Source: Janthinobacterium agaricidamnosum NBRC 102515 = DSM 9628 | GTDB lineage: Bacteria; Pseudomonadota; Gammaproteobacteria; Burkholderiales; Burkholderiaceae_D | Assembly: GCF_000723165.1 (NCBI RefSeq) | Contig: NZ_HG322949.1 | Location: forward strand, 4,868,173 to 4,932,172 | Direction of reading: 5' to 3' | Length of the DNA stretch: 64,000 nt | Shown: one piece after another, positions 53,489 to 62,098 of the stretch | Position numbering within the stretch: the first letter of the stretch is position 1 | Layout: every line of letters starts with the position of its first letter | Translations under genes and position numbers: made by a program | The notes under the pieces: model-generated | The model's input: the letters and a program-made list of their open reading frames with translations, nothing else | What the model was told of the DNA's origin: nothing | The model's database searches: none

Positions 53489-54589
53489 ATGTCCGATCTG
53501 GCTACTTACGCCAAGCTGGCGCGTTCAAACGCGCAACTTCCGGTCCACGTCTATTTTGACGAAGCGCTACTGCGGCGCGAAACGCAGCAATTATTCCAGG
53601 CCGGTCCGCGTTATATCGGGCATGAGCTGATGGTGCCGAATGTCGGCGACTTTGCCACGCTCGCTGCCGAGAACGAGGGTCGCATGCTGGTGCGCAATGC
53701 AAACGGTATCGAAGTATTGTCCAACGTTTGCCGTCACCGCCAGGCGCTGATGTTCAATGGCCGCGGCAATGCCAACAATATCGTATGTCCGCTGCACCGC
53801 TGGACCTACGACTTGAAGGGGGAATTGATCGGCGCGCCGCACTTCCCTGAAACGCCGTGCCTGAACTTGTCGAAAACACCGCTGCAAAACTGGAACGGCT
53901 TGCTGTTCGAACAAAACGGCTACCACGTCATGGATAAGCTGAACCAGTTGTCGGTGACCAAGGACCTGGATTTCTCCGGTTATATGTTCGACCACGTCGA
54001 AGTCCACGAATGTAATTACAACTGGAAAACCTTTATCGAGGTCTACCTGGAGGATTACCACGTCGAACCGTTCCATCCGGGCCTGGGCAGCTTTGTCAGC
54101 TGCGACGACTTGCGCTGGGAATTCGGCAAGGATTACAGCGTGCAAACCGTCGGCGTGCATCGCGGCTTGCAGCAATCCGGTTCCGCCGCCTATAAAAAGT
54201 GGCAGGAGCAAGTACTGAAATTCCGTGGCGGCACGCCGCCGCCGTATGGCGCGATCTGGCTGACGCTGTACCCGAACATCATGGTCGAGTGGTATCCGCA
54301 CGTGCTGATCGTGTCGACATTGTGGCCGGACGGCCCGCAAAAGACCCGCAACGTGGTGGAATTTTATTACCCGGAAGAAATCGTGCTGTTCGAGCGCGAA
54401 TTCATCGAAGCCGAACGGGCCGCCTACATGGAAACCTGCGTCGAAGACGATGAAATCGCCCAGCGCATGGACGCCGGCCGCCAGGTCCTGATGAAACGCG
54501 GTACCAGCGAAGCCGGCCCCTACCAGTCGCCGATGGAAGATGGCATGCAGCACTTCCATGAATGGTATCGAAGCAATATCGCACTATAA
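53489..54589 (+). CDS. Rieske-type ring-hydroxylating oxygenase alpha subunit
   Basis: A 366-residue oxygenase subunit. The Rieske 2Fe-2S site is NVCRHRQ...CPLHRWTYD (CxH...Cx2H), and the mononuclear iron site is EDYHVEPFHPGL with the Asp/His/His ligands. Members hydroxylate aromatic rings or, in related groups, demethylate or oxidise quaternary amines and sterols; the substrate is not readable. No beta subunit, ferredoxin or reductase is adjacent. A strong terminator follows, so it is monocistronic. Confidence 0.9.
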   Translation: MSDLATYAKLARSNAQLPVHVYFDEALLRRETQQLFQAGPRYIGHELMVPNVGDFATLAAENEGRMLVRNANGIEVLSNVCRHRQALMFNGRGNANNIVCPLHRWTYDLKGELIGAPHFPETPCLNLSKTPLQNWNGLLFEQNGYHVMDKLNQLSVTKDLDFSGYMFDHVEVHECNYNWKTFIEVYLEDYHVEPFHPGLGSFVSCDDLRWEFGKDYSVQTVGVHRGLQQSGSAAYKKWQEQVLKFRGGTPPPYGAIWLTLYPNIMVEWYPHVLIVSTLWPDGPQKTRNVVEFYYPEEIVLFEREFIEAERAAYMETCVEDDEIAQRMDAGRQVLMKRGTSEAGPYQSPMEDGMQHFHEWYRSNIAL

Positions 54590-54597
54590 TCGAGCAC

Positions 54598-54625
54598 CGG
54601 GCCGCATCGCGGCCCGTTTCTTTTT
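54598..54625 (+). terminator. Intrinsic terminator after the oxygenase gene
   Basis: CGGGCCGC, loop ATC, GCGGCCCG, then TTTCTTTTT. An eight-bp GC stem with a T-rich tail nine bases after the stop codon. Confidence 0.88.
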
Positions 54626-54651
54626 CCGATCATCCGCCGACGAAAGATCGC

Positions 54652-55575
54652 ATGCAATCGCTTTGGATGCTGTTTGCCAGTTTCATGTTTGCCATCATGG
54701 GGGTGTGCGTGAAACTGGCGTCGGACCTGTATTCGACATCGGAAATCGTGATGTACCGCGGCATCGTCGGCACCACCGTCATGACCTGCACCATCCTCTG
54801 CCAGGGCGGCGCCTTCAAGACGCGCATGCCGGGCCAGCATCTGTGGCGCGGCCTGGTCGGCGTGGTCGCGCTGTGGCTGTGGTTTTATGCGATCTCGATC
54901 TTGCCGCTGGCCACCGCGATGACGCTGAACTACATGGCGCCGATCTGGATCGCCGTGATGTTATTGTTTGGCGGCTGGTGGCATGCCAGCAACCGCGTCG
55001 AATGGCCGCTGGTCGGCGCCATTGCGATGAGTTTTATCGGCGTCACGCTGCTGCTGCAACCAGTATTCGACACCGACCAGGTCGGCGGCGCGGTCACCGC
55101 GCTGGTGTCCGGCATGCTGTCGGCGCTGGCGTATTTGCAGGTGCGCAAGCTCGGCTTGCTGGGCGAACCGGAATACCGGGTGGTGTTCTATTTCTCCATC
55201 GTCAATTTTGTCGCCGGTCTGCTGGGCCATATCGGCAGCGCCGGGCTCGGCCCGCTGACCTGGCACGCGCATACCAGCGTTTACGGCGTCGGCTTGCTGC
55301 TGGCCATCGGCCTGTGCGCGACGATGGCGCAAATGGCGATGACGCGCGCCTACCGTCTCGGCAAGACGCTGGTCGTGGCCAACCTGCAATATACCGGCAT
55401 CGTGTTTTCCAGCATCTGGGGCATGATCATCTTCCAGGATCATTTCGGCTGGCATGGCTGGGCCGGCATCGGCGTGATCCTGTGCTCCGGAATCGCGGCA
55501 AGCTATTACAATACCCGCAGCACGGCACGCGGCAAAGCCATTGCCGAGACCGATCCGATCGCCAGCGAAGTATAG
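54652..55575 (+). CDS. EamA/DMT superfamily transporter
   Basis: A 307-residue protein of ten predicted membrane helices arranged as two EamA repeats (MQSLWMLFASFMFAIMGVCVKLASD... and a second half starting about residue 155). Members export amino acids, nucleotides or other metabolites. The start MQSLWML is chosen because the frame upstream lies in the terminator. Downstream it is spaced 22 bases from sseA. Confidence 0.85.
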   Translation: MQSLWMLFASFMFAIMGVCVKLASDLYSTSEIVMYRGIVGTTVMTCTILCQGGAFKTRMPGQHLWRGLVGVVALWLWFYAISILPLATAMTLNYMAPIWIAVMLLFGGWWHASNRVEWPLVGAIAMSFIGVTLLLQPVFDTDQVGGAVTALVSGMLSALAYLQVRKLGLLGEPEYRVVFYFSIVNFVAGLLGHIGSAGLGPLTWHAHTSVYGVGLLLAIGLCATMAQMAMTRAYRLGKTLVVANLQYTGIVFSSIWGMIIFQDHFGWHGWAGIGVILCSGIAASYYNTRSTARGKAIAETDPIASEV

Positions 55576-55597
55576 GAATCATTGTAGGAATCAAACC

Positions 55598-56449
55598 ATG
55601 CATACCACCCTGATCAGCGCCACCGAACTGTCGCAACACCTGACCGACCCACGCTGGGTCATTCTCGATTGCCGCCACGACTTGATGAATCCGGCCGCCG
55701 GCAGCGACGCCTACGCGGCCGGCCATCTCCAGAACGCCCAATTCGCCAGCATCGACCACCATCTGTCCGGGACCAAGAGCGGCCCGGACGGCGTGTTTCG
55801 CGGCCGCCACCCCTTGCCGGAACGGACCGCGCTGATCGATACCTTGCGCGGCTGGGGCATCAATGACGATACGCAAGTGATTGCTTACGACGCCCACGGC
55901 GGCATGTACGCAGCCCGTCTGTGGTGGCTGCTGCGCTGGATCGGCCATGCTGCCGTTGCCGTGCTGGATGGCGGCCTGGCGGCCTGGTCCGCCGAAGGCT
56001 TGCCGCTGGTTACGCCGGTAGCAAGCAATCCACATGGCAACATCGCCGAAAAGCACAGCCTGACCAGCACGGCCAGCGTGGCCGACGTGGTGAGCAACCT
56101 GGCATTGAAAACCCGCACCGTGGTCGACGCCCGCGCGCCGGACCGTTTCCGTGGCGAAAACGAGAGCATCGACCCGGTCGGCGGCCACATCCCCGGCGCC
56201 AGGAACCGCTTCTTCAAGGATAATCTGCAAGCGGATGGCCGCTTCAAGAGCGCCGCCGAGTTGAAACACGACTTCGTACCGCTGTTCGACTCGCCGCACA
56301 GCGCCATCATGCAATGCGGCTCCGGCGTGACCGCCTGCCATAACTTGCTGGCGCTGGAAATCGCCGGCTTGCCGGGCGCGGCGCTGTATCCCGGGTCGTG
56401 GAGCGAATGGTGCGCCGATCCGGCCCGGCCGGTGGCGGCGGGCGCCTGA
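55598..56449 (+). CDS. sseA: Sulfurtransferase (thiosulfate/3-mercaptopyruvate type)
   Basis: A 283-residue double-rhodanese protein that transfers sulfur from 3-mercaptopyruvate or thiosulfate to an acceptor. The inactive N-terminal rhodanese domain starts about residue 8 (WVILDCRHDLMNPAAG), and the C-terminal domain carries the persulfide cysteine in MQCGSGVTACHN. The CGSGVTA loop is typical of mercaptopyruvate sulfurtransferases, but thiosulfate cannot be excluded. Confidence 0.92.
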   Translation: MHTTLISATELSQHLTDPRWVILDCRHDLMNPAAGSDAYAAGHLQNAQFASIDHHLSGTKSGPDGVFRGRHPLPERTALIDTLRGWGINDDTQVIAYDAHGGMYAARLWWLLRWIGHAAVAVLDGGLAAWSAEGLPLVTPVASNPHGNIAEKHSLTSTASVADVVSNLALKTRTVVDARAPDRFRGENESIDPVGGHIPGARNRFFKDNLQADGRFKSAAELKHDFVPLFDSPHSAIMQCGSGVTACHNLLALEIAGLPGAALYPGSWSEWCADPARPVAAGA

Positions 56450-56464
56450 TCTTGCCGGCATAAA

Positions 56465-56495
56465 AACGGCGGACTGCCGATGCGGTTCCGCCGTT
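56465..56495 (+). terminator. Hairpin after sseA
   Basis: AACGGCGGA at 56465-56473 pairs with TCCGCCGTT at 56487-56495 around a 13-base loop, 15 bases after the stop. The following T content is low, so it is a moderate terminator candidate. Confidence 0.55.
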
Positions 56496-56509
56496 CTTGC
56501 ATGGGCACT

Positions 56510-56533
56510 GGGGATAACTGCGAAGTTATCCCC
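56510..56533 (+). other. Perfect hairpin with GCGA loop
   Basis: GGGGATAACT, loop GCGA, AGTTATCCCC: a ten-bp perfect stem capped by a GNRA tetraloop, just after the sseA terminator. It could belong to the same transcript end or be a small RNA element; nothing decides. Confidence 0.45.
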
Positions 56534-56707
56534 CGCAATTGATTCAGCTATCCCATTTCTTCCATCCACCTATGCAGGCTTGTAACGTTTGGCCGCGCTC
56601 AGCCACACCCCATATATCGCAGCAATTACCGTTACAAAAAAATAAATTTCACAGTAACCGACACTCAAGTACAATTAAATAATAATTAACTCTATGGATT
56701 ATTAATA

Positions 56708-57298
56708 ATGAAAAAAGTACTTTCAGTTGTTCTTTTTGCGGCAATCGCTGCACCGTTTCAGGCAATGGCAACCGCGGTACCCGCCAAAAATCCCACTATT
56801 AATAAACCTGTGCTGGTAGATTTGGGTTTGTTCAATGCCGGTTCCTACACCTTATTCGGCTCGGGACAGGTGGATCTGTTGGGAACCGGGTATCTTACGA
56901 TCAACCCCGATGGAAAGCCGACGACCATCGTGTCAGACCCAAGATATTACTACTTCAATCCGGGCGGCTCCTACTACGCCGACAATCCTGAGGCTCCCCC
57001 CGGTCTGCGTTACGGCCCGGCCGGTCTGAATGCCAAGATCGGCGCCCTGATCGGCACGCTGTCCGCGTCGCCCACCAGCGCGGCAGACTGGTTTTTGATT
57101 GGCTATGAAAAGAACCTGACCTTATCGGCATCCCAGCATATCTATGCCGCCGTCAATGACACTTATTATATAAATAATACTGGCGCATTCAACGTCAGCG
57201 TCATCAGCGCGGTACCGGAACCGGCAAGTTATGCTTTATTCCTGGCGGGACTGGGCATGCTGGGCTGTATGTCGCGCCGCAAGAACATCAAGGCATAA
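56708..57298 (+). CDS. PEP-CTERM exported protein with LecA-like domain
   Basis: A 196-residue protein with a Sec signal peptide (MKKVLSVVLFAAIAAPFQAMA), a beta-rich middle and a C-terminal sorting tail SAVPEPASYALFLAGLGMLG followed by SRRK, the PEP-CTERM signal processed by exosortase. The middle ends ...LTLSASQHIYAAVNDTYYINNTGAFNVSV, close in pattern to the Ca/galactose loop of the lectin LecA (PA-IL), with N150 D151 and N156 N157 at the places of its calcium ligands. A sugar-binding surface or matrix protein is inferred. The gene is AT-rich against its surroundings. Confidence 0.78.
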   Translation: MKKVLSVVLFAAIAAPFQAMATAVPAKNPTINKPVLVDLGLFNAGSYTLFGSGQVDLLGTGYLTINPDGKPTTIVSDPRYYYFNPGGSYYADNPEAPPGLRYGPAGLNAKIGALIGTLSASPTSAADWFLIGYEKNLTLSASQHIYAAVNDTYYINNTGAFNVSVISAVPEPASYALFLAGLGMLGCMSRRKNIKA

Positions 57299-57331
57299 AT
57301 TCAGCAATCGCCTTTCTATTCCGGCTTGATC

Positions 57332-57371
57332 AAAAAAATACAGCGGGCCGCCGATGCGCCGCCGCTGTATT
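57332..57371 (-). terminator. Intrinsic terminator of the ZIP transporter gene
   Basis: On the minus strand AATACAGCGG ... CCGCTGTATT forms a ten-bp stem followed by T7. It lies 40 bases downstream of the ZIP gene stop. Confidence 0.82.
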
Positions 57372-57411
57372 GCAATGACATCGTTTCGCCAGCAATCGAT
57401 GCGCCCCAGTT

Positions 57412-58170
57412 TCAATTACCGTGACGGCTGTGCGTCAAAAACAGCACCAGGATCACGCCGACCGCGATCAGCAGGATTTGCGGAATGGTTTCGCGCAGCG
57501 TGGCGCGACGCTGCATTTGCGGCATCAGGTCGCTGACTGCGATATAGATGAAACCCGACGATGCGAATACCAGCACGTACGGGATCAGGTTGCTGGCGCG
57601 GTCCAGCGTGAAGTAACCCAGCAAGCCGCCGGCCACCGCCATCAGGCTGCACAGCAAATTGAACACATATGCGCGCAGGCGTGAAAAACCGGCGTTCAGC
57701 AAGACGATGAAGTCACCGATTTCCTGTGGAATTTCGTGGGCGATGATGGCCAGGCCCGTCACCAGGCCCAGCTTCGGATCGGCCAGGAAGGCCGCCGCGA
57801 TCAGGATGCCGTCAGTGAAATTGTGCATGCCGTCGCCGACCAGTATCATCCAGCCCGCCTTGCCCGCCTCATGCTTGTCATGCCCATGGGCATGATGGTG
57901 GCCATCGCCTTCGTGATGATGCGAATGGCGCAGGATGGCGAATTTCTCCAGCATGAAGAACGCCAGCAAGCCGGCCAGCAAGGTCGCAAACAGGCTGCGC
58001 GGGTCGGCATGCGACTCGAACGCTTCCGGCAAGGCGTGCAGCAGCGACGTCGACAGCATGATGCCCACCGACAGGCTGACCATGCGTTCGACCATCTTGG
58101 ATAACAGCGCGAACGAAAAGATCGCCGCCGCCGTGATGCTGAACACGCCCGCGATGGTGGTCGCGAGCAA
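57412..58170 (-). CDS. ZIP family metal transporter
   Basis: Zinc/iron-type permease of about 252 residues. It has eight hydrophobic segments, a His-rich loop (HSHHHEGDGHHHAHGHDKH) between helices 3 and 4, and metal-site motifs HNFTDGILIAAAF and HEIPQEIGDF in helices 4 and 5, as in GufA/ZupT-type members. The only normal start in frame is TTG at 58170, without a ribosome-binding site. Reading continues upstream as IDPILISI before a stop inside an inverted repeat, so the true start may be an unusual ATC at 58194 (AGAGG seven bases before it). See findings. Confidence 0.85.
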   Translation of the reverse strand: MLATTIAGVFSITAAAIFSFALLSKMVERMVSLSVGIMLSTSLLHALPEAFESHADPRSLFATLLAGLLAFFMLEKFAILRHSHHHEGDGHHHAHGHDKHEAGKAGWMILVGDGMHNFTDGILIAAAFLADPKLGLVTGLAIIAHEIPQEIGDFIVLLNAGFSRLRAYVFNLLCSLMAVAGGLLGYFTLDRASNLIPYVLVFASSGFIYIAVSDLMPQMQRRATLRETIPQILLIAVGVILVLFLTHSRHGN

Positions 58171-58209
58171 AATGGAAATGAGTATAGGATCGATTTTATT
58201 GCCTCTTCG

Positions 58210-58337
58210 GGTGGAGCCTCCTCAAACCTACTGCGCGGCCTGAGTTCCGGCCTGCGATGCTCGCTGTACGTAAAGTACAGCTGCGCTTCTCGGCCAGAAC
58301 TCAGGCCGCTCGCTACGGTTTGATGAGGTCCCCCACC
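58210..58337. repeat. Large imperfect palindrome (about 60-bp arms)
   Basis: The two arms pair over about 60 bases with few mismatches around a central GTAC-GTAAA-GTAC. Diagnostic parts are GCGGCCTGAGTTC on both strands, GGTTTGA(T/G)GAGG at the edges and CAGCTGCGCTTCTCGGCC on one arm. The element lies directly upstream of the ZIP gene and downstream of the dienelactone hydrolase gene stop. Size and symmetry fit a REP/BIME-like or MITE-type repeat; no transposase is present. Confidence 0.7.
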
Positions 58338-58403
58338 ATTTGTATGCCTGTTTTTTTACTGCAAAGCCGGGCATTTTACAACGCGGCTTGCACTTTGCAT
58401 CAA

Positions 58404-59288
58404 TTAGGCGACGCCGTGGTCCTTGAACCAGGCCAAGGCACGCGCAAAACCATCTTTGGCGGCCGCCGCCACGTAGCTGGAACGGTAGTCGGCGTTGAAG
58501 GCGTGGCCGGCGTCGGGATAGATGACGAAGGCCGATTTGCTGCTGCCCTTGGCCAGCGCCGCCTTCATTTTGTCGATCGATTCGAGCGGGATGCCGCTAT
58601 CCTTGCCGCCGTACAAGCCCAGCACCGGCACCGTCAGCGCGGTCGCGATATCGATCGGGTTGGTCGGGCTCAACTCGGTCGGTTCCCCCTCCAGCCGGCC
58701 ATACCACGCCACGCCGGCCTTGACCGATGGATTGTGCGCCGCATACAGCCAGGTGATGCGGCCGCCCCAGCAAAAACCGGTAATGCCCAGCTTGCTGGTG
58801 TCGGCGCCATTCTGCCTGGCCCACGCGACGCAGGCATTGAGGTCTTTGATGACTTGCTGGTCTGGCGTCTTGGAAATGATTTGCTTCATTAATTCCGGGA
58901 TCGAGGCGATCTTGCCCGGATCGCCCTGGCGCACGAACAAGTCCGGCGCCAGCGCCAGGTAACCTTGCTTGGCGAAACGGCGCGCCACGTCGGCGATGTG
59001 TTCATGCACGCCGAAGATTTCGGAAATCACCAGCACCACCGGCAAGCCGGTCTTGCCTTCCGGCTGAGACGCGTAGACCGGCACGGCCTGGCCATCGACC
59101 GTGATGGTGATGGTGCCCGACACCAGGCCGACGCCATCGGTCTTGATGACGCTTTGCGCGGCGACCGGCAAGACGGCGGCGGCAAAGCCGGTTCCCAGCG
59201 CCACCTTCAAAAAATCGCGCCGGACGATGCCGTCGGACAGGCTGCTTTTTCCCAGCAAACTGTGTATATCCTTGATCAGATTGTCCAT
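58404..59288 (-). CDS. Dienelactone hydrolase family protein, Tat-exported
   Basis: A 294-residue alpha/beta hydrolase with a twin-arginine signal (GIVRRDFLKVALGTGF). The catalytic triad appears as GFCWGGR (nucleophilic Cys), YGGKDSGIP (Asp) and YPDAGHAFN (His). Such DLH-like proteins split lactone or ester bonds; the natural substrate is not known. Tat export suggests it folds in the cytoplasm and acts in the periplasm. Convergent to nothing; polA lies upstream on the same strand. Confidence 0.9.
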   Translation of the reverse strand: MDNLIKDIHSLLGKSSLSDGIVRRDFLKVALGTGFAAAVLPVAAQSVIKTDGVGLVSGTITITVDGQAVPVYASQPEGKTGLPVVLVISEIFGVHEHIADVARRFAKQGYLALAPDLFVRQGDPGKIASIPELMKQIISKTPDQQVIKDLNACVAWARQNGADTSKLGITGFCWGGRITWLYAAHNPSVKAGVAWYGRLEGEPTELSPTNPIDIATALTVPVLGLYGGKDSGIPLESIDKMKAALAKGSSKSAFVIYPDAGHAFNADYRSSYVAAAAKDGFARALAWFKDHGVA

Positions 59289-59341
59289 GCGTATCCTCTT
59301 GACGGTAATGTCTTATTGACTTATGCCGGAGCGGCATAAAA

Positions 59342-62098
59342 TTAATGCGCCTCGTCCCAGTTCTTGCCAATGCCGACCTCGGCCGTCAGCGGCACTTTCA
59401 GCTTGGCCACGCCCGCCATCAATTCCGGCAGTTTGCGCTTGACCAGCGCCAGTTCCGCTTGCGGCACTTCCAGTACCAGTTCATCATGCACTTGCATGAT
59501 CATCTTGGTCTGCAATTTGTCAGCTTCCAGCCAGTCTTGCACGGCGATCATCGCCAATTTGATCAGGTCGGCGGCGGTGCCTTGCATCGGTGCATTAATT
59601 GCGGCGCGCTCCGCCCCCTGGCGGCGCGGACCGTTCGGGGAATTGATTTCCGGCAGCCACAAACGGCGGCCGAATACGGTTTCCACATACCCTCGCGCCT
59701 TCGCTTGCTGGCGGGTATCCTCCATATATTGTCTGACGCCGGAAAAGCGGGCGAAATAGCGGTCGATATAACTTTGCGCGGCGCTGCGCTCGATGCCCAG
59801 GTTGCCGGCCAGGCCAAACGCGCTCATGCCGTAGATCAAGCCGAAATTGATCACCTTGGCGTAGCGGCGCTGTTCGCTTTGCACGTCGGCGGCCGGCACG
59901 CCAAAGATTTCGGCGGCGGTGGCGCGGTGAATGTCGATGCCGTCGGCAAACGCGCGCAACATCGCTTCATCGCCGGAAATATGCGCCATGATGCGCAATT
60001 CGATTTGCGAATAGTCGGCAGAGACAATCACGCTGCCCGGCGGCGCGATGAATGCTTCACGGATGCGGCGGCCTTCGGCGCTGCGAATCGGAATGTTTTG
60101 CAGGTTGGGATCGTTCGACGCCAGCCGTCCGGTCACCGCCACCGCTTGCGCATAGTTGGTGTGCACCCGGCCGGTGTCGGCATTGATCATCTTGGGCAAC
60201 TTGTCGGTATACGTCGATTTCAGCTTGGCCATGCCGCGGTATTCCAGCAGCACTTTCGGCAGCGGATAATCCTCGGCCAGCTTTTGCAGCACTTCTTCAT
60301 CGGTCGATGGCGCGCCGGTCGGGGTTTTCTTGACGACCGGCAGTTTTAATTTTTCAAAGAAAATTTCGCCGATCTGTTTCGGCGAACCCAGGTTGAATGG
60401 CTGTTCCGCCAGTTCATAGGCTTGCTTTTCCAGTTTAAGTATTTTATCTGCCAACTCGCCGGACTGGATGTTCAGCAACTGGTCGTCGATCAGCACGCCG
60501 TTGCGTTCGATCTTTTGCAACACGACCGCAGTCGGCAATTCGATTTCGCGGTAGATATACGTCAGTTTTTCATCGTTGGCGACATTGCCCCACATCGCAT
60601 GGTGCAGGCGCAGCGTGACATCGGCGTCTTCCGCCGCATATTCGGTGGCGCGGCCGATTTCGACCTGGTCGAAGGTGATTTGCTTGGCGCCCTTGCCGCA
60701 CACATCTTCGAACGCAATGGTGACGTGGTTCAAATGGCGCAGCGCCAGGCTATCCATGTCGTGTTTCTTGTGCGACTCGAATACATACGATTCCAGCAAG
60801 GTATCGTGCGTGATGCCGCGCAGAATCACGCCATGGTTGGCGAAGATATGGCTGTCGTATTTCAGGTTCTGGCCCAGTTTCAGCTTGCTGGCGTCTTCCA
60901 GCCATGGACGCAATTTTTCCAGTACGTGTTCACGCGTCAATTGCTGGGGCACGCCGGCGTAATTGTGCGCCAAAGGAATGTAGGCGGCCGCATGTTCGGC
61001 CACTGACAGCGAAATGCCGACCATTTGCGCCGTCATCGGTTCCAGCGACGTGGTTTCGGTATCGAGCGCCGTCAGCGGCGCGGCGTCGATCAGTCCGATC
61101 CAGCGCTCGAGTTGCTCATCGGTCAGCACGGTTTCGTAGTCGGCCTTGGCCGCCGGCTGGGCCTCGGCAAACATGTCGCCGGTAGTATTCGCCCCACTGG
61201 CGGCGGGCGGCGCACCGACCGGCGACATCGGCGGCGGCGCCGTGCCCAGTTCGCGCAGCAAGGCCTTGAAGCCATAGCGGGTAAAGAAGGCCAGCAAGGC
61301 GTCCTTGTCTTCGTCCTTCGCCACCAGGCTGTCGTTGATCGACACCATGTGCGCCGACAGGTCGCAATCGGTCTTGACGGTAATTAAGACGCGGGCTTGC
61401 GGCAGCCATGGCAAGGCGGTGCGCAGGTTTTCACCGACCGCGCCGCCGACGCTGGCCGCATTGGCGATGATGCCTTCCAGGCTGTCGTACTGCGTCAACC
61501 ATTTGACGGCGGTCTTCGGGCCGCATTTCGATACGCCCGGCACATTGTCGACGGTATCGCCGATCAGCGACAGATAATCGATGATGCGGTTCGGCGCCAC
61601 GCCGAACTTGGCCAGCACGCCCGCTTCGTCCAGCTTTTCATTGCTCATGGTATTGATCAGCGTCACCTGGCTATTGACCAGTTGCGCGAGATCCTTGTCG
61701 CCGGTCGACACCACCACGTTCATGCCGGCATTGGCCGCCTGCACCGACAAGGTGCCGATCACGTCATCCGCTTCCACGCCTTCGACCATCAGGATAGGCC
61801 AGCCCATGGCGCGCACCGCTTCATGAATAGGCTCGATCTGCAAGGCCAGGTCGCTCGGCATCGACGCGCGCGTGGCCTTGTATTCTGGATACAAGTCGTC
61901 GCGGAAAGTTTTACCCTTGGCATCGAATACGCACGCGATATACGCGGCCGGGTAGTCGGTCCGCAAGCGGCGCAGCATGTTGACCATGCCGTGCATGGCG
62001 CCGGTTGGATAACCGTCCGGGCTGCGCAAATCGGGCAGCGCATGGAAAGCGCGATAAAGGTAACTGGAACCGTCGACTAACAGCAGGGTGTTTTGCAT
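59342..62098 (-). CDS. polA: DNA polymerase I
   Basis: A 918-residue three-domain repair and Okazaki-processing polymerase. The 5'-3' exonuclease domain (about 1-290, LLVDGSSYLYRAFHALP) is followed by a 3'-5' exonuclease domain with intact DTET and a polymerase domain with SADYSQIELRIMAHISGD (motif A) and QVHDELVLEV (motif C). Proofreading residues appear present. It stands divergent from the DUF2782 and thrB genes. Confidence 0.97.
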   Translation of the reverse strand: MQNTLLLVDGSSYLYRAFHALPDLRSPDGYPTGAMHGMVNMLRRLRTDYPAAYIACVFDAKGKTFRDDLYPEYKATRASMPSDLALQIEPIHEAVRAMGWPILMVEGVEADDVIGTLSVQAANAGMNVVVSTGDKDLAQLVNSQVTLINTMSNEKLDEAGVLAKFGVAPNRIIDYLSLIGDTVDNVPGVSKCGPKTAVKWLTQYDSLEGIIANAASVGGAVGENLRTALPWLPQARVLITVKTDCDLSAHMVSINDSLVAKDEDKDALLAFFTRYGFKALLRELGTAPPPMSPVGAPPAASGANTTGDMFAEAQPAAKADYETVLTDEQLERWIGLIDAAPLTALDTETTSLEPMTAQMVGISLSVAEHAAAYIPLAHNYAGVPQQLTREHVLEKLRPWLEDASKLKLGQNLKYDSHIFANHGVILRGITHDTLLESYVFESHKKHDMDSLALRHLNHVTIAFEDVCGKGAKQITFDQVEIGRATEYAAEDADVTLRLHHAMWGNVANDEKLTYIYREIELPTAVVLQKIERNGVLIDDQLLNIQSGELADKILKLEKQAYELAEQPFNLGSPKQIGEIFFEKLKLPVVKKTPTGAPSTDEEVLQKLAEDYPLPKVLLEYRGMAKLKSTYTDKLPKMINADTGRVHTNYAQAVAVTGRLASNDPNLQNIPIRSAEGRRIREAFIAPPGSVIVSADYSQIELRIMAHISGDEAMLRAFADGIDIHRATAAEIFGVPAADVQSEQRRYAKVINFGLIYGMSAFGLAGNLGIERSAAQSYIDRYFARFSGVRQYMEDTRQQAKARGYVETVFGRRLWLPEINSPNGPRRQGAERAAINAPMQGTAADLIKLAMIAVQDWLEADKLQTKMIMQVHDELVLEVPQAELALVKRKLPELMAGVAKLKVPLTAEVGIGKNWDEAH

